In this document: positions 40,643-49,927 of the stretch, piece after piece | Layout of the letters: the number at the start of each line of letters is the position of its first letter | Numbering within the stretch: position 1 is the first letter of the stretch | Source of the DNA: an uncultured Erysipelotrichaceae bacterium | Lineage (GTDB): Bacteria; Bacillota_I; Bacilli_A; Erysipelotrichales; Erysipelotrichaceae | Length of the DNA stretch: 64,000 nucleotides | Reading direction: 5' to 3' | Assembly: GCA_902775735.1 (NCBI GenBank) | Contig: CACYNH010000007.1 | Span: 1-64,000, forward strand | Made by a program: the position numbers and the translations under genes | Notes under the pieces: generated by a model | Database searches by the model: none | What the model was told of the DNA's origin: nothing | The model's input: only the letters and a program-made list of their open reading frames with translations

Positions 40643-43600
40643 TCTTTCCCGTTTTGATCCCTATCAACTTGAGATCATCAATGAAAACAGCGGTAAGGAT
40701 ATTGTGGTCGGCGCATCGGCCGGCGCCGGCAAAACCATGGTTCTTGTCGCAAGAGTCATGAAGCGCTGTATGGAGGACAGGATTCCGGTCAGCAGGATCC
40801 TCGCCCTCACCTTTACCGCGGCCGCCGCGGAAGAAATGAAAAACCGCCTTTCCAGACAGTTCCATGATCTGCGTGAAACGACAGATGATCCGGAAGAAAC
40901 CGCCTGGATTGATGAACAGATCTCCCGGCTTGTGACCGCCGATATCACCACCATCGACTCATACTGTCTGAATATCATCCGCCGCTTCTGTTCCACGATC
41001 GGTCTGGACCCCTCCACAGCCGCCAATATCCTTTCCGAAGGCAAAAACGAGCTGCTGGAAAGAGAAGCGTTCCGCCAGGCTCTTTCACATATGTGCGGAA
41101 CAGAAGAAGGATTCAGGGATGTCCTTCAGCTTTGCGAATACATTTCCACAAGACCGGAAGATTACGAAAAGCTGTATGAGACGGTCAAGGAAATCAACGC
41201 CCACGCTCTTTCGGCGGTTGATCCGCAGGATTTCTGGCGCCGGGCAAAGGCAACCTATGCGGAATTTAAAACCATGAAGCAGCTGCCGGACATCATCCGC
41301 GACGCCTGGTTTGAAATGCTGTATGAAAGCTGCGAGAGAATTCTTGACACGGCCCATGACATCAAAAACAGCATCGAAGAGGACCCGGACAAGAAAATCA
41401 AACCTGAGATGATCATCCAGACCATCAACCTGATAAGCCACGCCATGCATTGCGCCGGGCAGAATGACTATGAAGGTTTCCAGGTTCTTCTTAAAGACGC
41501 TGCCGTAAACAAGATTCCCAAAGCTGAGCATCAGAAAAATGAACAGCTGCGCCAGAAACTGCACACACAGATCTCTTCCCTTCTTGAGATCAGCTATGAC
41601 CAGGAATCGTTTGCGAAAAACTCCGGCATTCAGGCCGGTGTGATTCAGACACTCGTCACCCTCTGCGAAAAATCAGCGGAAACCTTCCGGAAACTCAAGG
41701 AACAGAACGCGGTCATGAACTTCTCCGACATGGAACGCTATGCTTTGGAGATCCTGCACGCCAATAACGGCAGGGTCGCGAAGCAGCTCAACCATTCCTT
41801 CGATGAAATCATGATCGATGAATTCCAGGACACCAGTTTCCTGCAGGACACCATTCTTACCGAAATCGCGAAGGCGGACCGCAATGTGCCGGTCTTCCGG
41901 GTCGGCGACGTCAAGCAGTCCATCTACCGCTTCCGTCTTGCCAAACCGCAGCTGATGCGGGATCTGATGATGGATGAGGAACATACCGCCGTCTTCAACA
42001 TGCGCTACAACTACCGTTCGGATTCCGGAATTGTCGAATTCACAAATCTTCTGTTTGAAAGACTGATGAATCTGGAAGGCATCCAGGATTCCTATGGTGA
42101 AAAGGACCACGTGGACGTCGGCACGCCGGGTCAGCGTGTCGTCGCGGACAGACCGGCCGTCCGCATGTATCTGCTGGACAAACCCAAAGAAGCGGAAGAA
42201 ACCGGCAAAAAGAAACCGGCGGCGAGGGAAGTCAAGAATGACAAAGCCTCCTTCATTGCCCAGAAGATCTGCGAAATGATTGAGGAAAGCGGCGGAAAGC
42301 TCCGCTTCCGTGACTTTGCCGTTCTTTCCCGCAGCCATGGCGATCAGATTGTCCTGAAGCGCTATTTTGAAAAATACGGTATTCCCTATGACATTGACTC
42401 AAGGGAAGGTTTCTTCCAGTCTGATTTATGCCGTGACATTCTTTCCGCTGCCCGCCTGATCCGCGATCCCGAAGATGAAATCGCCCTGGCGGCGGTTGTG
42501 ACAAGCCCGCTGTTTTCCCTGAGCGACCAGCAGATGGCGGAAGCCCGTCTGCACGCCGATTCTTTCCATGAAGGCATCTATGCGCTGTATCCTTCGGTGA
42601 AGGAGCTCTTCACGCATTACCATGAGGTTCTTGTGGAAAAAGGCGTCATTGAACTGTTAAGCACCATCGCCAATACCGAAGTCAGCCATCCGCTTGTTTC
42701 AGGACCGTCAACTTTCTACGATGTTCTGAGCAGGAAGGATCAGGCCAATTTCGATTATCTCTTTGACCTGTCGGTTTCCGCCGGTCTCTACACACTGGAT
42801 TCACTGATCCGGGAAATTGAGGACGGGGAAGCGGAAAAATCGAGCGAAGCGATCACCACCGGCAAGGATGATTCGGTTGTGACCGTCACAACAATCCACC
42901 ATTCCAAAGGTCTGCAGTATCCGATTGTCTTCCTGTGGGGGACAGGCAAAAACCTCTTCTCCGACGGCAGCGAGCCTGTTCTGATTGATGATGAACTGAT
43001 GCTGGGAATCCGCGATATCGACATGCATTACCGTACCGCCTTACCGACAGTGCAGAGAATTCTGGTGCAGGAACGCAGCTCGCAGGAGGACTGCGAGGAA
43101 TTCACCCGTGTTCTTTATGTCGCTGTCACAAGAGCGCAGAAACAGCTGATCATTGTTGATCAGGCGGACGCCTGTGAGGAACGGGCGCAGAAAATGGATA
43201 TTTCAGTCATTTCAAAGCGCACCGGAATTACCGGTCTGATCACAGCCGCTCTTGATTACGATCCCGGCGTCAATGAAGACGGCCTGTTTGAAGTCAGACA
43301 TGTCATTCATGAGGAAACGCCCGAAAAATTCAGATATCTCACCGAAGGTCTGCGCGTGAACCATGTCACTGATCTGCCGCGTCTGAAGATCACTCCGGAA
43401 ATCTTCCCGGATATCAAAACGCCGAGTTCACTGGAACGCTCCCGCAGCGCATTGAATGAAGGCAGACCGGCTCTGCCTGCGTTCGCTCCCAAAAACACCG
43501 GCGGCTCCAATTACGGAACCCTCATGCATAAGGCGTGTGAGGACATGCCGGATGACAGGGAATGGACAGAGGAGCTGATCAGAGAAGTCATGGATCCGTC

Positions 43601-43946
43601 CCTTGGCGAAAAGGCAGTCCATGATCTTTACGCCTTCGGCCACAGTGATCTGTATCAGAGATGCCGGGATATGGCGATATACAAAGAATATCCTTTCTAT
43701 TATGAAAGTCCGTCCGCCCGCATCAACGGCACCATTGACTTCCTGGCTGTCGGGGAAAAGGAAATCATCCTGATTGACTTTAAAACCGACAAACTCACGC
43801 CGGAAGAAATCGCCCACGAGTATTCACCGCAGCTGAATACATACAAGGACGTTGTTCACTCCTTCTGGCCCGAACACTCCATTGAACTCTACGCCTGGAG
43901 CTTCCATAACGGCTGCCAGGTGCCGATCGCTCCGGAAACGGATTAA
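40632..43946 (+). CDS. addA: ATP-dependent helicase/nuclease subunit A, AddA
   Basis: The 1104-residue protein is a UvrD-type helicase with Walker A GASAGAGKT (27-35), helicase motif II in EIMIDEFQDTS, motif III in VGDVKQSIYRFR and motif VI in LYVAVTRAQKQL. The C-terminal nuclease domain has INGTIDFLAV and ILIDFKTDK. It overlaps addB by 11 nt, so the two subunits are translationally coupled. It supplies the 3'-5' helicase and one of the two nucleases of the AddAB complex. A long hairpin terminator follows. Confidence 0.95.
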   Translation: MKIDLSRFDPYQLEIINENSGKDIVVGASAGAGKTMVLVARVMKRCMEDRIPVSRILALTFTAAAAEEMKNRLSRQFHDLRETTDDPEETAWIDEQISRLVTADITTIDSYCLNIIRRFCSTIGLDPSTAANILSEGKNELLEREAFRQALSHMCGTEEGFRDVLQLCEYISTRPEDYEKLYETVKEINAHALSAVDPQDFWRRAKATYAEFKTMKQLPDIIRDAWFEMLYESCERILDTAHDIKNSIEEDPDKKIKPEMIIQTINLISHAMHCAGQNDYEGFQVLLKDAAVNKIPKAEHQKNEQLRQKLHTQISSLLEISYDQESFAKNSGIQAGVIQTLVTLCEKSAETFRKLKEQNAVMNFSDMERYALEILHANNGRVAKQLNHSFDEIMIDEFQDTSFLQDTILTEIAKADRNVPVFRVGDVKQSIYRFRLAKPQLMRDLMMDEEHTAVFNMRYNYRSDSGIVEFTNLLFERLMNLEGIQDSYGEKDHVDVGTPGQRVVADRPAVRMYLLDKPKEAEETGKKKPAAREVKNDKASFIAQKICEMIEESGGKLRFRDFAVLSRSHGDQIVLKRYFEKYGIPYDIDSREGFFQSDLCRDILSAARLIRDPEDEIALAAVVTSPLFSLSDQQMAEARLHADSFHEGIYALYPSVKELFTHYHEVLVEKGVIELLSTIANTEVSHPLVSGPSTFYDVLSRKDQANFDYLFDLSVSAGLYTLDSLIREIEDGEAEKSSEAITTGKDDSVVTVTTIHHSKGLQYPIVFLWGTGKNLFSDGSEPVLIDDELMLGIRDIDMHYRTALPTVQRILVQERSSQEDCEEFTRVLYVAVTRAQKQLIIVDQADACEERAQKMDISVISKRTGITGLITAALDYDPGVNEDGLFEVRHVIHEETPEKFRYLTEGLRVNHVTDLPRLKITPEIFPDIKTPSSLERSRSALNEGRPALPAFAPKNTGGSNYGTLMHKACEDMPDDREWTEELIREVMDPSLGEKAVHDLYAFGHSDLYQRCRDMAIYKEYPFYYESPSARINGTIDFLAVGEKEIILIDFKTDKLTPEEIAHEYSPQLNTYKDVVHSFWPEHSIELYAWSFHNGCQVPIAPETD

Positions 43947-43959
43947 TCGCACAAAGAAA

Positions 43960-44012
43960 GAGACCGTGCCGCTCATTTATACAGTCAATGAGCTCACGGT
44001 CTCCTGTTTTTA
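43960..44012 (+). terminator. Terminator of addBA
   Basis: GAGACCGTG (43960-43968) pairs with CACGGTCTC (43995-44003). An inner stem GCTCATT with AATGAGC extends the hairpin, and TGTTTTTATT follows. Confidence 0.85.
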
Positions 44013-44183
44013 TTATTGTCCGGTCAGCCAGCGCCACCAGTTATCCATCCACAGCGGTACCACGCCGAAGATGAAAGCCATGACGATGATCACAGTCAGA
44101 ATAATCACCGCGACCATAATCGCCAGTTTATAATCCTTCTTTTGTTTATGAGGCTTTTTTTCCTGCCAGAAGTCTTCTTTCAT
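44013..44183 (-). CDS. Small membrane protein, 56 residues
   Basis: The frame from ATG 44183 to TAA 44013 encodes a charged N-terminus (MKEDFWQEKKPHKQKKDYK), one long hydrophobic helix (about residues 20-42) and a tryptophan-rich C-terminal tail (MDNWWRWLTGQ). It starts 14 nt after the acetyltransferase stop on the same strand, so translation may be coupled. The Shine-Dalgarno sequence is weak. The topology suggests a single-span membrane protein of unknown function. The regular lysine/hydrophobic/tryptophan layout makes a chance ORF unlikely. Confidence 0.6.
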   Translation of the reverse strand: MKEDFWQEKKPHKQKKDYKLAIMVAVIILTVIIVMAFIFGVVPLWMDNWWRWLTGQ

Positions 44184-44197
44184 AACTTTAGTCTAAT

Positions 44198-44656
44198 TCA
44201 CAGGCGGCACAATTCAAAGTAAAACTTTTCATCTTCCCCCTCCCGCTCAAAATCATAGCGTTCCAGGAAATCCCAGGCCGTATCCGTTTTGGGCACTCTT
44301 GCGTGCAGGGTGCTGATGCCGGTGCTGCGGGCGGCCTTTTTCAGTTCCCTGAGTCCCGAGCGTCCGTAGCCGCACATTCTTCTTGCACTGTCAATCAGCA
44401 GCGCCATTTCATGATTTCCGGTTTTCTGGCAGTGGAAATAGGAAATCATTCCTACATAGTCGCCGCATCCCGGGCACCAGATCAGCCGGAAATAGCGGTC
44501 TTTCGGATCCGCTTCCACATATTTTTCGTAGAAAGACTGCCACTCTTCACGCGGGAAAGGAATGGTCTGTCCCAGCCAGTCCATCGTGTTTTTGTTTTCA
44601 AGCAGTTTCTTCACATAAGAAAGTTCAGAAAATTCAGGTTTGACAAATTCAGGCAT
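44198..44656 (-). CDS. GNAT-like acetyltransferase
   Basis: The 152-residue protein has a GNAT-like core. The acetyl-CoA loop reads RRMCGYGRSGLRELKKAARSTG, and a C-terminal segment DTAWDFLERYDFEREG matches the family's usual end. The N-terminal part (FVKPEFSELSYVKKLLENKNTMDWLG) is typical of acetyltransferases related to RimJ. The substrate is unknown. It is followed at 14 nt by a tiny membrane-protein gene. Confidence 0.75.
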   Translation of the reverse strand: MPEFVKPEFSELSYVKKLLENKNTMDWLGQTIPFPREEWQSFYEKYVEADPKDRYFRLIWCPGCGDYVGMISYFHCQKTGNHEMALLIDSARRMCGYGRSGLRELKKAARSTGISTLHARVPKTDTAWDFLERYDFEREGEDEKFYFELCRL

Positions 44657-44727
44657 AATTCAGTTGACTCCTGCTAATATCATACAGCCTTATTGTCATG
44701 CATGCAAAAGAAAGCCGATATCCGCCG

Positions 44728-44755
44728 GAAACTTAAAGCCCGGAAACATCCGGGC
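44728..44755 (-). terminator. Terminator of the larC-amidohydrolase operon
   Basis: GCCCGG (44755-44750) pairs with CCGGGC (44743-44738) on the minus strand, followed by TTTAAGTTT. Confidence 0.65.
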
Positions 44756-44763
44756 CGTAAGCA

Positions 44764-45906
44764 TTACAATGTGATTCTGTCTCCGTCAATCAGGACTTTC
44801 TCAATGACGGAAAGGCTGTCAAAGCAGGAACCGTTCATGATGACAAGGTCCGCGTCCTTGCCTTCTTCGATGGAACCGACACGTTCAGAAACGCCGATGT
44901 GTTCGGCGGCGTTGATGGTGATCGCCTTCAGCGCGTCGAATTCATCCATGCCGTCCTTGACCGCCATGCCGGCGCATAAGGGCAGGTAAGCCTGCTCGAT
45001 CACCGGGGAATCGGTGATGATGGACACATGGCATCCTTTTTTCGCCAGAACGCCGGGCGTCATGAATGACTTGTTGCGGACTTCAAACTTTGTGGCGTGG
45101 GTCAGTGTCGGACCGACTGCCATCATATACTGCTTGTTGGCAGCCAGCTGATCGGCGATGAGATGGCCTTCGGTGACGTGTTCAAGCGTCATTTTCAGGT
45201 CGAATTCCTTTGCGATGCGGATCGCGGTCAGGATATCATTGGCCTGATGGGCATGAACCTTGAGCGGAATCTCCTTCTTCAGCACCGGAATCATTGACTC
45301 GCACTTGTAGTCAAAGCGCGGAAGCTTGGAGGGATCATCCCCGGCCGCCTCTTTTCTTGCCATATAATCTTTTGTCATATACAGCATATTGCGGATCACG
45401 GAAGCGGTGGACATGCGGGCTGAGTTGCCGCGCTCTTTATAGACGCGCTTGGGATTTTCACCCAGAGCGCACTTCATGGCAACCGGGTCTCTGATCACCA
45501 TTTCATCCACACAGACGCCGCGTGTCTTGACGGCGATCCATGTGCCGCCGATGGCGTTGGAACTACCCTGACCGGTGGCGACGGTGGTCACGCCTGCTTT
45601 TGCGGCAAAGCCGACCGAAGGATCGAAGGGATTGAATGAATCGATCGCACGCATCTGCGGTGTGCAGATATCGCCGAGTTCATTGTAGTCTTTGCCTTCC
45701 ACGCCGATGCCATAGCCGTCAAGGCCGAGATGGCAGTGCGCTTCCACAAAGCCGGGATAGATATTCTTTCCCTGAGCGTCGATGACATCGCTGTCATCAA
45801 AGCCGCTGCCGATGGAGACGATCTTTCCGCCCTGAATCAGCAGATCCGCATGGTACGGTTCCCTGTTCACGGCGTCAAAGATCAGGCCGTTTCTGATTAC
45901 TGTCAT
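44764..45906 (-). CDS. Metal-dependent amidohydrolase
   Basis: The 380-residue protein has the amidohydrolase TIM-barrel metal sites: HCHLG (about 58-62), a histidine in KVHAHQAND, a histidine in LEHVTEGH, and the aspartate in ITDSP. The N-terminal beta-sandwich (MTVIRNGLIFDAVNREPYHADLLIQGGKIVSIG) and final KDADLVIMNG segment are typical of the imidazolonepropionase/dihydroorotase-like branch. Members hydrolyse cyclic amides or peptides, and the substrate here is unknown. It begins 2 nt after larC and ends the transcript. Confidence 0.85.
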   Translation of the reverse strand: MTVIRNGLIFDAVNREPYHADLLIQGGKIVSIGSGFDDSDVIDAQGKNIYPGFVEAHCHLGLDGYGIGVEGKDYNELGDICTPQMRAIDSFNPFDPSVGFAAKAGVTTVATGQGSSNAIGGTWIAVKTRGVCVDEMVIRDPVAMKCALGENPKRVYKERGNSARMSTASVIRNMLYMTKDYMARKEAAGDDPSKLPRFDYKCESMIPVLKKEIPLKVHAHQANDILTAIRIAKEFDLKMTLEHVTEGHLIADQLAANKQYMMAVGPTLTHATKFEVRNKSFMTPGVLAKKGCHVSIITDSPVIEQAYLPLCAGMAVKDGMDEFDALKAITINAAEHIGVSERVGSIEEGKDADLVIMNGSCFDSLSVIEKVLIDGDRITL

Positions 45907-45908
45907 AG

Positions 45909-47279
45909 TTACTGCTTTCTTTCTCTTTCGATTTCCGCCCTGATTTCCTCAATGCCCTTTCCTGTTTCACGGGCAATGCGGGCGAGATCTTCATATTCCA
46001 GTTTTTCGCGGATCACGCCATAGCCTTCCGAGCGCTTGAGACGCACATCGCCATAGGCGGTGGTGAGTGTTTGGGAAGAACGTCTTAACGCGTGTCTTTC
46101 ACAGGTGTATTCACGGATGCCGAGTGTTGTCAGGTGACGGAACATCAGTTCCATCATCTTTTCTTTGTCTGCTGCCCTGCACATGCAGGTAAAGACCACG
46201 CCGGGACGGTTCTTCTTCATCTGTACCGGTGTGATGTAAACGTCCAGGGCACCTGCCGCAAACAGTTCCTCCATCGCAAAACCGATGGCTTCGGGAGATT
46301 CATCGTCGAGATTGCAGACGAGTTCCTTGACGCCTGTCTCCTCTTTTGTTTCGCCGAGGAACGCCCGGACACAATTGGCTTCCGCGAAGTCTTTGGTTCC
46401 CATGCCATAGCCTGTCTTTTCAACAGACATGACCGGTCTTTCCTCATACACATCGCCGAAATGCTTCAGCAATGCGGCGCCTGTCGGCGTGCACAGTTCG
46501 CCCTTTTCCCTTCCCGCGTAGGAAGGAATGCCTCTTAAGAGGTACTCCGTGGCAGGTGCCGGTACCGGCAGGATGCCATGGGCACAGCGGACAAATCCGC
46601 TGCCGGTGGCGACTGGAGACACGACAACTTTATCGGCACCGATCATTTCCATCAGCACACAGACGCCGGTGACGTCAGTGACCGCATCGATACTGCCGAC
46701 TTCATGGAAATGAATCTGCTCAACCGGTTCATTATGGGCATTGCTTTCGGCTTCCGCGATCAGACGGTAGACAGCCAGCACATCCGCTTTGACTTTGTCG
46801 GACACATTGAATTCAGAGACCATCTTTTCGATATCCGCGAGGGATGTGTGATGGTGGTGATGTCCGTGCTCATGGTCATGGTGATGGTGAGCATGTTCAT
46901 GATCATGGTGGTGCTCATGATCTTCGTCATGTTCATGCTGATGATGATGTTCATGGTCATGGTCTTCATGATCGTGATGATGGTGTTCATGATCTTCATC
47001 GTGATCGTGATGATGTTCATGGTCATGGTCTTCATGATCATGATGGTGATGTTCATGAGGGATGTCTTCGCTGACTTCCTCTTCGCCGTCGATCACGACC
47101 GACATGTGGGTCCCTTTGATGCCGCATTTGAATGATTCCGAAGCGCTCAGTGTCATGCCGGGAATATTCAGGGTGTTCATTTTTTCAATGAATGCCGCCT
47201 GATTGGTAAGCTCGCTCAGAGCTCCCATTAACATGTCGCCGGCAGCGCCCATATTGCATTCGATGTAGAGTATTTTCAT
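45909..47279 (-). CDS. larC: Nickel-pincer cofactor biosynthesis protein LarC with long His-rich insert
   Basis: The 456-residue protein starts LYIECNMGAAGDMLMGAL and contains HFHEVGSIDAVTDV and LVCNLDDESPEA, signature segments of LarC. LarC inserts nickel into the pyridinium bis-thiocarboxylate mononucleotide cofactor of lactate racemase-like enzymes. Lactobacillus LarC needs a ribosomal frameshift, whereas here the frame is continuous. Residues 75-144 form a His/Asp/Glu-rich block (42 histidines in 70 residues) that probably stores nickel. LarA, LarB and LarE are not in the window. It starts 6 nt after the aldo/keto reductase gene. Confidence 0.92.
   Translation of the reverse strand: MKILYIECNMGAAGDMLMGALSELTNQAAFIEKMNTLNIPGMTLSASESFKCGIKGTHMSVVIDGEEEVSEDIPHEHHHHDHEDHDHEHHHDHDEDHEHHHHDHEDHDHEHHHQHEHDEDHEHHHDHEHAHHHHDHEHGHHHHHTSLADIEKMVSEFNVSDKVKADVLAVYRLIAEAESNAHNEPVEQIHFHEVGSIDAVTDVTGVCVLMEMIGADKVVVSPVATGSGFVRCAHGILPVPAPATEYLLRGIPSYAGREKGELCTPTGAALLKHFGDVYEERPVMSVEKTGYGMGTKDFAEANCVRAFLGETKEETGVKELVCNLDDESPEAIGFAMEELFAAGALDVYITPVQMKKNRPGVVFTCMCRAADKEKMMELMFRHLTTLGIREYTCERHALRRSSQTLTTAYGDVRLKRSEGYGVIREKLEYEDLARIARETGKGIEEIRAEIERERKQ
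46848..47057 (-). repeat. Imperfect tandem repeat encoding the His-rich block of LarC
   Basis: Three imperfect units of 22-24 codons follow one another, each based on HEHHHHDHEDHDHEHHH. The DNA is correspondingly repetitive (CAT/CAC and GAT/GAA codons), which makes length variation by slippage likely. Confidence 0.85.
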
Positions 47280-47284
47280 TCAGT

Positions 47285-48415
47285 TTATCCTTCCAGTTCT
47301 GCGGCTGCTCTTTCCAGCCATGAAGTGATTTCGATATGCTGAGGGCAGGCGTCCTCACACTGCAGGCAATGGATGCAGTCGGAAGCTTTTCCGCCTTCTT
47401 TTGTCGCGTTTGCATAGCGTCTCTTCGCGTCGTCCAGCTGGCCGAAGATCAGGTTTCTGTTCATTGCCTTGAAGATGGACGGAATGTCGATGGACATCGG
47501 GCAGCCGTTTGTGCAGTAATGGCAGGCTGTGCACTTGATCTGCGGGATTGAAGCCAGGATATCCTGTGCTTTGGCGATGACTGCCTGTTCTTTTTCATCC
47601 AGCGGCCTGAAGTCGCTCATATAGGAAATGTTGTCTTCCATCTGGCCGATGGCGGACATGCCGGAAAGAACCACCATGACCTGATCAAGGCTGGCGGCGA
47701 AGCGGATTGCCCAGGAAGCGAAGGAAGCGTCCGGGTTTTCTGATTTGAAAAGATCCTGCACCTGCTGCGGCGGTACGGCCAGGGTTCCGCCCTTGACCGG
47801 TTCCATGACAACGACCGGCTTGTTGTGTTTCACACAGACTTCGTAGCAGCCTCTGGACTGGACATCGAGATCATTCCAGTCGGCGTAGTTGATCTGCAGC
47901 TGAACCAGTTCAACATCCGGATGGTCATTGAGAAGCTGATCCAGAACTTCCGGAGAATCGTGGAAGGAGAAGCCGTAATGCTTAATCAGGCCTTTTTCCT
48001 TGGCTTCCTTTACGAAATCCCAGATTCCGTATTTGTCGTAATTGCCGATATTTTCTTTGGACAGGGCATGAAGCAGATAGAAGTCGAAATAGCCGGCTCC
48101 TGTTCTTTCCAGTGAGGTTTCCAGCTGTTTTTTCGCTTCCTCTTCATTGGCTGCCGCCCATGTGCCGGCGTTGAGTTTGGTGGTCAGGAAATAGCTGTCG
48201 CGGGGATAGCGTTCGACAAGGGCCTGTCTGACGACTTCCTCTGATCCCTGGTAGACAAAGGCTGTGTCAAAATACTTCAGACCTGCGGCCAGGAAACGGT
48301 CAACCATTGTTTTGACCTGTTCCACATCAAAGGTTTTGTCCTCGAAGCGGGGCAGACGCATCATGCCGAAGCCGAGTTTGGGCATTTCTGTTCCGAAAAA
48401 CTGTTTCATGATCAT
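47285..48415 (-). CDS. Aldo/keto reductase with C-terminal 4Fe-4S ferredoxin domain
   Basis: The 376-residue protein combines an aldo/keto reductase barrel (KLGFGMMRLP at the start, FDTAFVYQGSEE with the catalytic Asp/Tyr, the Lys in TTKLNAG, and LLHALSK) with a ferredoxin-like tail. The tail carries CTACHYCTNGCP and CIHCLQCEDACP. This fusion is frequent in anaerobes and suggests electron transfer from ferredoxin or another donor. The substrate is unknown. It is the first gene of the unit with larC and the amidohydrolase. Confidence 0.9.
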   Translation of the reverse strand: MIMKQFFGTEMPKLGFGMMRLPRFEDKTFDVEQVKTMVDRFLAAGLKYFDTAFVYQGSEEVVRQALVERYPRDSYFLTTKLNAGTWAAANEEEAKKQLETSLERTGAGYFDFYLLHALSKENIGNYDKYGIWDFVKEAKEKGLIKHYGFSFHDSPEVLDQLLNDHPDVELVQLQINYADWNDLDVQSRGCYEVCVKHNKPVVVMEPVKGGTLAVPPQQVQDLFKSENPDASFASWAIRFAASLDQVMVVLSGMSAIGQMEDNISYMSDFRPLDEKEQAVIAKAQDILASIPQIKCTACHYCTNGCPMSIDIPSIFKAMNRNLIFGQLDDAKRRYANATKEGGKASDCIHCLQCEDACPQHIEITSWLERAAAELEG

Positions 48416-48489
48416 TTTCCTCCTCTGTCAATCATCATTTCACATTTGAAATTATAACGTATGTGTGCATGCAGGCTGTATTGTTTTGC

Positions 48490-48987
48490 CTACAGGACCT
48501 GTGTGAAGTCGGCCCAGCGAACACGGCATCCCTGTTTTTCAAGAAAGCTGTAAAGATCGCTTCCGTCCAGGAAAACCGTGGCTGTGTTTTCCATCGGATG
48601 CACGCCGGTCAGTCTCTTCATAAACCTGATGTCAATCACTGCCTCCGCTTTCTTCTCTTCGTCATTGAGAATGCCGAACGGGGTCACGTGCCCCTTTTCA
48701 AGATTCAGGATTTTCTTCAGGTCTGATTCAGACGCGAAGCTCAGCGGCCTTGATCCCAGGATATGGCGCATGGCTTTCAGGTCGGTTTTCGCGCTGCCGT
48801 CCATTGTCACAAGATAGTAGTTTCTCTTTTTGTCATCCCTCACGAAAAGATTGACGGCGACATCCTTTTCATGCGGAAGATGGAGCTGCCGCATTTCCTC
48901 CATCGTGAAGACAGGGGCGTGTTCCTCCATTGTATAGGCGACCTTTTCTTTTTCCAGAAGCCGCAGCAGTTTTTCTCTGTCAATCAT
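48490..48987 (-). CDS. YbaK/ProX-type prolyl-tRNA editing protein
   Basis: The 165-residue protein has the YbaK/INS fold. NLFVRDDKKRNYYLVTMDGSAKTDLKAM carries the conserved lysine, and LEKGHVTPFGILND is the usual GxVxPF motif. Stand-alone members hydrolyse mischarged Ala-tRNAPro or Cys-tRNAPro in trans. The gene overlaps the preceding radical-SAM gene by 8 nt. Confidence 0.88.
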   Translation of the reverse strand: MIDREKLLRLLEKEKVAYTMEEHAPVFTMEEMRQLHLPHEKDVAVNLFVRDDKKRNYYLVTMDGSAKTDLKAMRHILGSRPLSFASESDLKKILNLEKGHVTPFGILNDEEKKAEAVIDIRFMKRLTGVHPMENTATVFLDGSDLYSFLEKQGCRVRWADFTQVL

Positions 48988-49897
48988 TTCTTAAACACCC
49001 CTGCACGATATTCCGTATCTTTAGTTCATGGCGGATCATATTGAGCACATGGCGCTTGTCTTTACTCCACAGCGGCGCTAAGAGCGCTTCGCCGTTTCCG
49101 TCTCCGGTCAGACGGTGAATGACAATGTCAGGATTCAGAATCCCGATACATTCCGCGATGATTTCCGTATACTCCTCAAGTGTCAGGACATGAAAACTGT
49201 CCGGATCCTTTTCATAAAGATATCCAAGATCTGTTCCTTTGAGATAATGCAGAAGCTGCAGCTTGACGCCGTCAATCCCGCAATGGTTCAGATAACGGAC
49301 AGTCTCATACATCATTTCTTTTGTTTCCCCGGGCAGGCCGATGATCACATGAACCGTGATGTTGACGTCAGCTTCATGAAGAAGCTCCAGGCATTTTTCA
49401 AATACAGGAAGAGAATAGCCCCGCCGCATCCATAAAGCGCTTGATTCATGTATGGTCTGCAGACCGAGTTCAGCCATGATCAGCTTTTCAGGATATTTCT
49501 GACGCAGTTCTTTGAAAAGAGCGGCTGTTTCCTCATTGATACAGTCCGGTCTTGTCGCGACGGAGATCCCGGCGAAGAGCGGATCTTCAAGGGCACTTTC
49601 AAACAGGAAGCGCAGACGTTCAACCGGCGCGTAGGTGTTTGTGTAGGACTGGAAATAGGCAATATAATCGCCGGGCTCTGCCTCTCTGTGATTGAACACG
49701 AGATCTTCTTTGTTCATCCGTTTCCCTTCGTAAGCGACTGAAAAGTCACCGGAGCCGCCCAGGCAGAAAATGCAGCCGCGGGTATCGATGGTGCCATCCC
49801 GGTTGGGGCAGGTCATGCCGGCTGAAAGCGCCGCCCGGTAAAGACGGCGGCCGTAATGTTCTTTGCACCAGTGGGAAAAAGTCAGATAGCGTTCCAT
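48980..49897 (-). CDS. TIGR01212-type radical SAM protein (YhcC-like)
   Basis: The 305-residue protein has an unusual wide-spaced cluster motif, CPNRDGTIDTRGCIFC (30-45), that defines the TIGR01212/YhcC group. FAGISVATRPDCI and HVIIGLPGET follow, as in other members. It is a cytosolic [4Fe-4S] SAM enzyme. The group is linked by sequence to tRNA or cofactor modification but its reaction is not established. No ribosome binding site is evident. Confidence 0.88.
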   Translation of the reverse strand: MERYLTFSHWCKEHYGRRLYRAALSAGMTCPNRDGTIDTRGCIFCLGGSGDFSVAYEGKRMNKEDLVFNHREAEPGDYIAYFQSYTNTYAPVERLRFLFESALEDPLFAGISVATRPDCINEETAALFKELRQKYPEKLIMAELGLQTIHESSALWMRRGYSLPVFEKCLELLHEADVNITVHVIIGLPGETKEMMYETVRYLNHCGIDGVKLQLLHYLKGTDLGYLYEKDPDSFHVLTLEEYTEIIAECIGILNPDIVIHRLTGDGNGEALLAPLWSKDKRHVLNMIRHELKIRNIVQGCLRND

Positions 49898-49927
49898 ACA
49901 GTAATGATAACAAAAAGAAGAAGATTC

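Noticed and set aside
46578-47135. Long plus-strand frame rich in Met and Val opposite larC
   Set aside because: It is the mirror of the His-rich repeat (CAT/CAC read as ATG/GTG on the other strand) and has no ribosome binding site.
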